Source of the DNA: Apteryx mantelli
Taxonomy: Eukaryota > Chordata > Aves > Apterygiformes > Apterygidae
Reading direction: 5' to 3'
Assembly (NCBI RefSeq): GCF_036417845.1
Contig: NC_089981.1
Location: 84,423,268-84,487,267, forward strand
DNA length: 64,000 nt
Position numbers and translations under genes: made by a program. Positions 25,655-36,100 of the stretch are shown here, in pieces. Every line of letters begins with the position of its first letter. Positions within the stretch are counted from its first letter, which is position 1. The notes under the pieces were generated by a model. That model saw nothing but the letters and a program-made list of their open reading frames with translations. It did no database searches and was not told the origin of the DNA.

Positions 25655-26137
25655 AATACTGACTCCCTATTCTGGTGGTTGTGCTCTTTTTCCCTATTTC
25701 AGAAATTTTCACTCTGCTGGAGTTTTTCTCGCTGCTCTGAGGAACTCCATTACACTGGGAAAACCCACCCAGCAAAACACAAGATTATCTTGAAGCAAAC
25801 TGGAAACCTGCCACTCTGAATTCGCAGTGTTCATGCACCTGCTCCTCACGCCTGGTCCCAGGCACTGGCCTGCTCTGCACCCATCCTGCCCATGCTCTGG
25901 GTTAAAACGAGGCGAACCCAGAGATCTCACTGCAATGTGCTTCTCCCACTTCCAGAAGGTCTCCTCTGCTGGCTCCGCGATCCCTGCAGGAAAGGGAAAT
26001 TAATAACTAGTCCTTTTGTTTTTTTTTCTTTTTTTAATCCATTGCACAAGCACAGTCTGGAGAACATTTTCCACAGTTGCCTGTGTGTCACCCACCTCTT
26101 TTCGCAGGAAACAATGGGGCCTGGTGTTTGCTGTCGG

Positions 26138-26290
26138 AGGCCACGGCACGGCTCCGCCGCGCCATCTGTTCGGGGCTGCGCCGCGCTCGGCCGGGGACAG
26201 TCACACTCGCCTCCTCCTGCCCGGCATCGCGCGTTGCCTCTGAACACGGAGACGGACGAGGCTGCCGCGAGCTCCCTGCGATGGGCTGGG
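26138..26290. promoter_or_regulatory. CpG-dense cluster
   Basis: About 22 CpG dinucleotides lie in roughly 150 bp, the densest CpG in the window by eye. It follows an acceptor-like sequence on the plus strand (ACCTCTTTTCGCAG, ending at about 26,108), and two plus-strand frames stay open through it, ending near 26,322 and 26,392. Their translations show no domains and no clear donor follows. It could be a small promoter, an orphan CpG island or simply a GC-rich patch. Confidence 0.4.
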
Positions 26291-28007
26291 GGGCTCCTTC
26301 CGGACCCCACGGAAAGGAATGATAATCCATGGGAACCTCCTCCTTCCTGGGAAGCAGCAGTAGGTGACCTGGTGCTTGCAAAGACTCGCTGACACCCACC
26401 GGACGTTCCTCTCCAAAGCTCAGAGAGTCAATACGAGGATTCATCAGGGGACTAATAAAATAATCAATGCTGAGGAGAATGCTCTTAAGTAATTGATAAC
26501 TGGGGACCTTCAGGTAACAGCTGACCCTGACAAGTAATAATTGTCTGGCTGAGAGAAAATTGCTGTGGTGCAGATCACTCTGTCAGGGATGTCTGATGTA
26601 TGTGATATATATCATGACTCACCTCTCTCCATTTCTTACTCCACCAACAGGCAGCAAATCCACGCTGCTGGAAACCCTGCCTGCTCCCAATTACATCTAC
26701 CACAACTAGACAATTTCAGAGATTGCTCCCCAGCCGCTACCTACCTTGAGCTTTGCAAACAAAGTAATGATCAAAGCTCCTTCCTTTATTACGGGTCTGC
26801 TGAGCTCAGAGGCCTCAAAATGGCACCTTGCAGATATTAATTCATGATGCTTCACTTTTGCCTCTGGTGTCAAGGAAGCATTTGCAACCATTTTCTGCTA
26901 ATCATAAAAAAGAGGCTGTTTTTCACTATTGTTCTCATAAAAACTGCTCAGAAAAAGTTGCCTAGGTTATTTGCTGCATTTATTGCAAATGTTGGCTTAA
27001 ATTTATTTTCAAAAAGCATAACTGTTCATTCATATTTTTGTGCCCGCTACAAATCAGCTCTGTTTGAAAACTAGACAGAAAACATCTCTTTGGTTTAGCC
27101 TCTGGGCTTTTCTTTTGTTTATCCAGAGGTCTAAATAAACCAGTGACTGCAGTGACGGTTAAACACAACAAACCAGAGCAAAGTAGTTCACCTGTTTAAA
27201 TTAATTTACCCATGAACTGTGTTTGTGGCTCCCGCAGCTGCAGGGCACTCCTGCACAGTAACCCTCAGTGCGCACGCTGCACCTGCCTCTATACCAAACA
27301 CCTTGGGCAACCCCGTCCCCAGAGATTTCACCCAAATTCACAGGGCAAAGGGACAACTTCACCCATAGTTGAAACATCTGGAATGCATCAAACTGCCAGC
27401 AGTCCCCCTTGCACTCTTAGCCCAAAGTGCAACATGTGACCGTGTAGCTAGACCCCAGTTCAACAAAAGCACCTCAACTTGAGCTTAATTTTAAGCTAAC
27501 TTTGTGCCGAGCATTGTGCTGAATAGGGGTGGGTGTTTGTGTGCCCTGCTAATGGAAACCACATGTGCACAGGCACACAGAAGACCCTATGGCTTGCTTA
27601 TTTTTCCAGCCCCTTGCCAGTCAGGTGTTTCCCCTCTCTGCAAATCCCCCAGTGAGAAACCTGTCTATTCCCAGCACCCTAAACACACGTATCCTCCAGT
27701 TGCTAATTTATGATGCTAAGGCTGTAAATTGGCACTTACTAAATCTCTTTTGCAAGAAAGCTGGACGAGGGCTGCCAATATTATAAAACAGCCTAATCAT
27801 TTATCAGTTCTCCTCTTCACACCATTATTCCTAGTCTAACAGCTCCGGCTTTTGGCACTGAATACTAATGTCATGAACTCATCAGTATTCTGGAGGGCTG
27901 CATGCACATCTCAGCCGCACACACTGATAGCAAGAAATCCACGGAGGACGTAATGAAAATTCACAGACAGCTCAATAATGCCATTAGCATACCTCAGAGT
28001 CTCTTAC

Positions 28008-28113
28008 CTATCATTGCCATGAAGAACCAGCCCCAGATGTCCCATGGATTTGGCCCTGCCACGCTCATCACTGCAGCCATGGCCAAGCCTCCTTTGTGAA
28101 ACGCATAAGTGAG
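28008..28113 (-). CDS. candidate internal exon, hydrophobic segment, product not recognised
   Basis: The minus strand has a strong acceptor (a T-rich, TTG-repeated tract, then CCTGGGCAG) and a GTAAGAG donor around a 106-bp stretch open in one frame from phase 0 to phase 1. It encodes about 35 residues that look like a membrane-spanning segment, with words LTYAFHKGG, LAMAAVMS and NPWDIWGWFFMAMI. I do not recognise the protein family. The phase at its end fits the start of the candidate at 3,310-3,415, some 24.6 kb downstream on the same strand. The plus strand of the same stretch is also open, which weakens the case, and this may be chance. Confidence 0.25.
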
Positions 28114-28889
28114 CTGCCCAGGAACAACAACAACAAAAAAATGACCTTTCCAGGCTGGCTCTACCTTTCCTGTTTTTTATGCAAACCTGTCATTTATGCA
28201 GCTTCTCCTGTTGTCACACTGAAGCATAACCTTGAGCAAAAATGCTTTGCTCTTTTTCAGGGACATGGCAACCTCCTGAAAGCACGGATGGCCTGAACAG
28301 GAGAAGCCTTGTCCCACGCAGGAGAGCTGCAGCCCAGCAGGGTGTGCAGGGAGTACAAATGCAAGGTAGCAACCACCCTGGCTGGAGCAGTGGGATCCAC
28401 CCCTCACTCCTCCAAGAATGGCATTTATTTGAATTGCAGGGTTTTTATTACCGTGTCACCATACCCTGTGCATCTCCCTGCCCAGGCAAGTGGGCTGCTC
28501 TGTGGATAGGGCAGGAGCCCTGCAGCTTTCACCTCCGTCCAGGAGCACTGAGGTTAGCAGGCTCCTTCCTGCCGCTGAATTTTGAGGTTTGCTCCCCAGC
28601 ACCTAGTGCTGACACAGTGTTTCTGACGCGAGTGGCAAGCTGACATGTGCCAGACCCTCAGGCAGAGGAGTAGATCCCGACCACTCAGAGATGCTATCCA
28701 AAATCTACCCAAACCTCCCATTCCTAACCAGGAAGCCACGAACCTGGCTGGGGGTGGAGTGGCAGCCTTGGGTCCGTGCAGAAGGACACCTCGAGTCCCC
28801 TCCCATTTTTCGGTAGACACTGCACATCTCAACCACATACACCCTCCTGATCCACCTGCTGGCATGAGTAACGGCTTTCATAATAATTA

Positions 28890-29050
28890 TTTTACAGAAG
28901 GGAGCAGAGATCAACCCCCCCTGTGGTCCCAGGTGCTGAACAACCACACTGGGGCAGACGATCCCTGCCCAGAGGCACTTACAGTACGACTGGCAAGAGA
29001 GGAAAGCCAGGGTGGAAACACAGGCCCTGAGAGGGGAAAAGACATAAACC
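28890..29050. mobile_element. possible ancient L2/MIR-type remnant
   Basis: The order of words (GGGGCAGACGATCCCTGCCC, then GGCACTTACAGTAC, then AAGAGAGGAAAG and GGGAAAAGACAT) resembles an old amniote repeat in which CAGTCCCTGCCCC is followed by GAGCTTACAGTCTAA and a purine-rich stretch. The assignment is from memory of that pattern and the match is weak. Confidence 0.3.
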
Positions 29051-31750
29051 AACCAGCAAGGTACCAGCGGTGCTGACAGCAGATCCAGCTCCCGGTCCTG
29101 AGCTCAGCACCCAACTGACCTGTGCATTTTGCCTCTCACTGCAGGGCTTTCAAGAAAGCAACCAAACGTATATCTGCGTCAAGAAAAAAAAGCACATGAG
29201 GCTAGCTAGCCATCTCCTTAATGTACAGCACTGTAGTAAGTGTCTGCTCCAGAGCCCAGGCTCTCTCGTTTTCTCCAGACATACAATGTGCCCACTGTAA
29301 TCCTCTCTGCCTCCGGAGTCTCATGACCTAGGGAGAAAAAAATGGTTCTGATTCATTTACATTTACGATGTGGATATTTTAAGGGGAATAGAAGACCCTA
29401 TCTCAGGGTTGTCAAATGTCCGCAGAGAAGCACATAGAATATAAGCCACTGGATCATAAAATGCAGCCTTTCATTCTTATCTCCTTTCTCCAGCTTGCCA
29501 GAACACTGCAGACCATCGTATCAATATATAAGCAGCAAAATCTCCCTCCTAGAATGGAAAAAATTAGTCGCCTTTAAATGTTGTTGGCTTTTGCCAGTGA
29601 AACACACGGGTACAACCGCAGGAAACACGACACAGGTTATTACAAATATTAAATATGAGCAACCAAAGGGGAACAAGAAAGCACAACCGCAAGAATAGCC
29701 TCGATAATCTGTGGCAAGCCGTGAGTGGTACCATAGGGGAGCAAACATAGCTGGCGTGCAGACACACAGACCTGACTTTTCCGGGCAAGCCGAAATAAAA
29801 TCAAATGAGAGGGAAAAAACAGGTTGTTCTGCAACCAGACTTCAGATTCAGTTCCTCAATTAGCTTTCTTGATGAAGCATTGCCTTTACTTTGAACCCGC
29901 TCCTGGAGGAACTGGCACACAGCAGATATGCCTGACGGGTTGGCCTCTCTGGCACGCTGGAGATGCCTATTTACAAGCAGGGCAGATCTGAGGAAGAAAA
30001 TCACTGACATTTACTGGTGGCCAGCTGGGCTCAGCCACGATGGAGGATTTCTGCCATGCACGGCCACGCTTTTCCCGCACTAAGTGAAACCGGGACACTG
30101 AGCCCTCGGCAAAGGGCTCCCTGGTGCAGCTGCGGTCTGCATGGAGGAATCCCTTCCCTCGCGCCTCCTCGCACCTCCCTCAGACCCACTGACCTCGAAA
30201 AAAAGGGGTATCTGGCCTCAGAAGTCAGTGGCAGGGGCCAAAAAGACATTCAGGACAACCACCAGCTGATGGCAGAACCACCGGCTGCTGGAGATGCAGC
30301 AAATTATAACAGTTGAGGAACGTGCCCCCCTGGCTGGTGCACGACAGACCTCAGGGACCCGTTATTGCAAACAATTAGATATAATATCCATGCACAGAGC
30401 TATCAGTCATGCGTTCTGCCAGCCACCACGCACTGCCATCTATCTTTATAAATTAGCCTCTATTTCCCCTTTTGTAAGGGAAGAGGAGGAGGTGGAGAGC
30501 CTCTAGCCCATTCCCACATCTCAGAGAAGAAATCCTATATTATTAATATGGTCATCTGTCATGCTGCCTGCTATGCAAGAAATACACTCCTTTTAACACA
30601 GAAATCCATCCTTTCCTATGGAAAGGAAACAAATGTAATCACCACTAAGCATTGCTCGTGTTTCTTGGCTTTTGTAGGCTGTATCTGGAGCCCTGAACAT
30701 CTTGGTATTCTTCATGGATTTTCAGTTCTGACCAAAAGTTCAACTCACTGCAAGTGAAATTTCTGGAGGAAGCTGGGAGTGTCCCATCTGAAAGCTATAA
30801 AGAGCTCCATGAAAAACAACAGAAAACACTCCTATGTCTGCAACAGATTTATTTGTCAGATTAAAGAAGTCTTCCCAAAAGTTGCGTTTTATGTCCCAAA
30901 TTCAGGAAAGCATTCCCAATCAGGATATCACTCAAAGACATGATTAATTTTAAAGCAGACACGCCAAATACATGATCTGTTGGCCAGATCCAACCTGCAC
31001 AATACATTCACCATGTGTTATGTGTCACATTCAGATTTTCCAGAACTATATTTTCATTCTTTAAATTATTTTTTCTTGCCTTCCTGACCGCAGAGACCAG
31101 CAACCTGGTGCAACCAGCACAACAACATTTCTCTGGCTGTGCAGACAGCCAGCGACCATGGGAGTAAACGACCCCAACCTGGTCCTTCTGGTGGGGAGTC
31201 GGCTGTGAGGTCTACAGGATGTTGGGGTGAACGTAAACTGTGTGACTCACCAGTGGATGGCCTTTCTGGGAGACAGGTGGTTGCAATCCAGGACTTTTCC
31301 CATTCCACCTACTGGATCTAGGTTAGTACTCCCAAATTCCTGCTTTGTCCCTGGTTACTCTCTCCAGGCCACAATTCGTCTGGATCTCTAGAGGAAGTGT
31401 TCCCACCAACCCCTCCTGGCATGCCAGATAGTGTCCAGGTCTCTGGGTGCACCCTGGTCTGTGCACCATGCTCACAGGGCAGTTTGGCTCCAAATCATCC
31501 ATTTGCAGCATAGCTCCAATTCTTTCCTGAAAGAAGATCAGAAAATGTAAAAAAGAACTTGATCGGTACCTAAAGGAAGAAGGGAAGGTCACAGAGAATG
31601 TGTCTACCACCAGCAAAAACTAAGAAACTGCCTTTGAGCCACTGCAAGAATCTCGCTGATAGGCTTTATTTTTCTCACCCCAGCCAGGAGTAATGTTTTT
31701 TTTTTCCTTTTTTTTCTTTTCCATTTGCTGAATGTGTTCATTCTGTGGAG

Positions 31751-31777
31751 TTTTTTTTTTTTTTAAAAAAAAAAAAA
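31751..31777. repeat. T14-A13 palindromic tract
   Basis: Fourteen T are followed directly by thirteen A. The tract is a near-perfect inverted repeat without a loop and could extrude as a hairpin. Another interrupted T-rich tract lies just upstream near 31,696-31,719. Confidence 0.85.
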
Positions 31778-32414
31778 GGAAAGAAAGACAACAGACATTC
31801 ATGGCTCCCAGCTGTCAAAAGCCACAAAATGCCTGAGGCTGGCTGTCTGCTTGCAAATGCTGAAGCAGTTTTCCTGTAGTTTATGTTCTCGTTAATCAAG
31901 TCTCAGATTCAGCTCAGTCAATATCACTGCCGATAAGCCGAGAGAGATGCTTTAGGGTCACTAATGTAACTCAGCATCCCTCAACACACCATAGGATTGT
32001 CAAAGGCATTAAGTGTCGGCCTGGCTCTTCTCCCACTGAAATCAGTGGGAGGTTTTTATTTTAATGATGTGGCTCAATTCAAAGCCAACATCAAAGAGGT
32101 AGGAACAGAAATAATCTCTACTGGTTGGAGGACTGTATTTTAGGACATCATCACCCAAAAAGGCACAGGCACAGACCCATCAAAGTTAAATAGCATTTAA
32201 CTTCCACTGAGCCTGGGCAAGGCTGGTGGCTGGTGTTATCCCCAGAGCTTCTGATGTGATGCTGAGGCCCAGAGAGCAAACAAGGCCCTGGGATACGGAT
32301 ATGTGGGGGGGGTGCTGAGAGGAAGAAAAGCACATTAGCCATTTGCCGCTGGAAAAACATATCCATGTCTGAGGTTCCCACTTCAAAAAGAAAGCGGAAA
32401 AGTTGTAAACGGTT

Positions 32415-32688
32415 CAGAAAGGAGCTCTAATGATGGGTCAAACCTGGTCCTTAGTGAGAGGCTAGAAAGTCAGTCTGCTTGGCTAATCCCAGAAGAAGTT
32501 CAGAGGTGCCTACATCAAGGCCTTTAAGTATTACAGGGGGAGATAATTTCTGCCAGCAGAGGCCTGAGAAAGGCAGAAAGACATCTGATGGCTGGGAGTT
32601 TAGGCTGAACAGATTCAAGCTGGAGATCTGAAGCCACCGAAATTCAACAGCGAGACGGTTATGAACGAGTGGAGCAACCTCACTGGCA
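32415..32688 (+). mobile_element. decayed L3/CR1-type LINE, C-terminal coding remnant
   Basis: The sequence follows the end of an ancient CR1/L3 reverse-transcriptase frame. A GTGAGAGGCTA word resembles the E-R-L block, an AGAAGTTCAGAGG word the following K-R-R-x-R-G block, and TTTAAGTATTACAGGGGGAG the Y-K-Y-L block. These lead to GAGAAAGGCA, then GATGGCTGGGAGTT, GAACAGATTCAAGCTGGAGAT and a GAGTGGAGCAAC word like the family's N-H-W-N-N block. Frameshifts and substitutions have destroyed the frame. It is far older than the CR1 at 48.8 kb and lacks a recognisable 3' tail. Confidence 0.6.
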
Positions 32689-33130
32689 TCACAGCGGCTC
32701 CGCAGGAAACTTGCGAGCCGAATTCAGCGGCCGTTTAGCAGGAGAGGCTTTCCCTCAGCCGGAGGTTAGGCAGATGCATCACGCGGTGCAATTCCCCGCC
32801 TTGCGCTGTGCCCACAAAACCCTCTAATCTCGCTTGCAGCCAAGGGGATTTAACAAGTTAAAACCGAGGCCGGCAGCGAGCAAGCAATGACGTGACCCGC
32901 GGCTTGCTACCGGCTCCGCAACATCACCCACGGGCCCCGTGCCCACGGGCCCAGCCTGGCCAACGCGGGTTGGAGCAATCGGACGTAGTTGCCCCTTCTG
33001 GCCTCGACGTTTTGCCTCTGGGGAAGCCACAAAAGGTCTCCCACGTCTCCGGCAGCTGCAGGGAAACTGCCCTCCCGTGGGAACTCGGCAGGCTGCTCGC
33101 ACGGCCTGTCTCAGCTAACGTGAAGGATTA
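32640..33130. promoter_or_regulatory. CpG-enriched segment
   Basis: About 40 CpG dinucleotides occur in roughly 490 bp, starting inside the end of the LINE remnant. It includes a CRE-like TGACGTGA near 32,887. Minus- and plus-strand frames of about 90-108 codons cross it but show no domains. It may be a weak CpG island. Confidence 0.35.
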
Positions 33131-36100
33131 CCTTCCTCCTGGTAACGAGATATTTCATGTCTCCCGCTTTCCTCTTTTAACTCAGGCGGAGGGTCGTGGC
33201 AGGATGGCTCCACCATGAAGTATTTGTCACATGTCAATATTCAATTAATAACTGTGAAAATGTTCATCAGGAATCTGGTGGCAGCCAAGCGACGTGAAGG
33301 TCACCAAGGGGAGACAAGCTGCAGCAAAACGAAGAAGTGAAGAATATGATCAGAGCCTCCGGGGCCACTGATGCTTTTAGACATTTTTAACTCTTTCCAA
33401 CTTAGTGATATTTTTTTCTGCTATTGTTTGATCCTTTGATTTTTGTCTTTTTATATCATTTCCTCAGACCTGCGCAGAGAGTGAAAACTCCAGACCAATC
33501 TGAAGACAGCCTTTTGTTTTCCAGGTGCAGTGTTGGGAGGAGAGTAAACCACACACCCGATTGCACATTTGGCTCCTTAGGCCTCTGACATGGGCCTGGC
33601 AACATCTGTATATTCCCTTTACAGCTGGCAGAAAAGTGAATGAAGGGGAAGAGAAACAGCCTGGGTGAAAAATAGACCCTTTCTCCATCTCATTTCATTC
33701 ACAAAAAAATGCGTTTGTTTAGGAGGTTTATCTCGTGTCTCGTCATGCTGGTCATCTTTGAAGTGCTCATAATTTTAAATTCAGCAGGCACTTAATGCAC
33801 TAATCAAACTTGATGGCTTCTCAGCAGGATGGAAAATCCCAAGTGTGGACTTGATTATCAGGCTTCTAAAGAAAAACACTGGAATATAAAAAAAAAAATC
33901 ACATTTTCCTGGAGTGATTATTTACACTTTCCTCACTCCACATGTTAATTTGCCCACACTAGTCCACTTTGTGCACGGGGTTACCCAGGCGCACATTACT
34001 TCACCTGCTCCATCCCAGAGCAGGGGGACATAGTGCAAGGCAAGTTGTAATGGGAGTTCCCCTCTTCTTGTGCTGTCTCATGGCCCCAAAAGTACACAGC
34101 CAGGCTGAAGTCCTACACCTGCAACCCAAAGAGGAGACCCACACCCTCACCGCTGCCTCAGCTCTGCTGTGACCTGGGCCAACGTGGACTCCATACCTCT
34201 TCCTTGCAGGAGCAGGGCTTGCCAGAGGGTGATGGTACAGATGTGGCCCAGAGGTTCAGGATGGTGCAGGCACCCTGGGCACAAATCTCCTTTACTCAGT
34301 GTCCCACCCCGGTACTGGGGCTGGGGACCTGGCCGAAGAGGTGCCCACAGCAATCTTCAGAGCAGGTGCCGGTTCCCTGGCCCGGCTGCTGGTTCACGTG
34401 GGTGGGCTCGCAACTAGTGAGAAGAGAAATTCCTCCTCCCCTTCCCTGACTCAGAGCTGTAAAATACAGCCTCTTGGAGAGAGCAGCATGCTCATAAATC
34501 CTAACCTGTCTCAGTGAGATTTGGTTGCGTGATACGATCAGTCCCTGGAGGGAGGCAATCACAGCTGGATGGGGTTAAACTGATGGACTGTGGTGGGTGG
34601 GAAGGACTGGGAAACTCTCAGCAATGGCCTAAGCCTTCCTGCAGCCCCTTCATGAGCACCAGGGCTCCCCGCGCTCCCTGAGCAGGCCAGGGTTCAACGG
34701 AGGAGGGAGCTGAGGCAACAGCCACAACCAACCTGTCCAAAGAAAAGAAGTCATTTTTCCAGACGGCAGCAGACTTCAGGCCTGATCCCAAGACCCAGGT
34801 TGGCATCTTTGCTCCCTTGAGGGCCTGGACCCTGCAGCACCACCTGCATCAGTGAAGTCTGGGCTCCATGAATGGCTCCACGATCACTGGTTCAGGTGAG
34901 AGATGTACAGATAAAAGTAATATGATCACTCCCAGACCCCAAGCTGGCTCTTGCAGCATGGATGTCTCTGCACTGCTTTTCTCCCCAGTGTCACCAGCTG
35001 TTGCTGATGGCCACATCAGCCCTGGTGCACTCAGGAAAAGGGGGCATCCCAAAACCAAACAGCAGAACAAGATACCTCACAGCTAGTTTCACTCAAAACC
35101 ATCCTGGACCCCAATGGGCCAGTGCAAAGCATGTGCTGGAGGTGGCTCAGGAGATCCATGGGCTCAGTGCAGAGCCCAAAGCATGTTTTTGTGTGGAGTC
35201 GAGGCCTGGAGCTGCCTGGCTTGAACAGCCTGATCTGCTGCCCCGGGATGCGATAACGCAGAGTGGGTAGCTGTCCATCTGTCAAACACCACACAGGCCC
35301 AGCAGCACTGACCAGCTCATTACAGTGATAAAAAGTAAAGGTACGAACCTGTTTTCACAGCCAACCTCTTAGGCCCTGGGTGCAGCATCCCCATATGTGT
35401 GTGCACAGCCTCAGGCCTGGCTCTGCCATCTCCAGGAGGACTCAGCCCAATCCTCTAGGACAGTACCAGGCTTCTCCCTCCAGAGCCACTGGCATAGCCA
35501 ACAGCATCTTTAGGCACATCCACATCACCTGCTCTGGAGGCTGCTTCCTCCTGCCGGGGTCTAGGGAAAGGACGCATGCTCCCGTGCACACCAGCCTCTC
35601 CTCCATGCCCACCACTGCCTGTGCACCAGCCATCCCTCCACCTATCCTTGAGATGGGCTAGTTTCCACAGGGATTTGGAGAGAAAAAAGGCCACTTTTGC
35701 AGCATTGGCTTCTTCTCTGTCCACCTGCCATCAGCAAATGGGTATTATGGTGCTTGGGTAGCAGGGCTCAAGGGCATTCACAGTATAAATGAGATTTGAG
35801 ATGTCACCTGGCAGATTTTTTTGTGAAAAAATTAAACTTCATTATCAGGCTCTATGGGTTCTGTTAGGTTTTGTCTTTCAGAGAAATCCAATTCACCTTT
35901 TTCCCTAATTCCTCAGTACTTCTAATGTCAATGAAAAGGAGCATCACCTGAAAGACCTTTTATAGGTATAATAGATGCAACACGGCAACTGCAAAGATAT
36001 TTCTAAGAAATCCCAGCTGTGGCCTTCAGACTGTAAGTCCAGGACACATTTCCAAGATCACAATTGCTCTCTTTCAGTATCCTCCGCTCACAGGGAGGTA

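Larger units (their letters stand above)
18331..28007. other. gene-free stretch with simple repeats and a CpG cluster
   Basis: No supported gene was seen. GC-rich patches with raised CpG occur near 19,910-20,060 and 21,540-21,720, and the strongest, at 26,138-26,290, is listed separately. TTAGGCACC-type words near 24,060 and 24,195 suggest scraps of an ancient amniote repeat. A word near 27,450-27,500 resembling a repeat with a CTTAATTTTAAG core was also seen. Confidence 0.45.
28114..32409. other. gene-free stretch
   Basis: Only short, overlapping frames occur. One minus-strand stretch near 31,254-31,306 lies between AG and GTGAGT, but its polypyrimidine tract is poor. A possible old L2/MIR-type scrap and poly-T and poly-A tracts are listed separately. 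Confidence 0.45.

Noticed and set aside
25892..26392. 166-codon plus-strand frame across the CpG cluster
   Set aside because: CpG- and GC-rich sequence has few stop codons. No domain, start context or donor site supports it.
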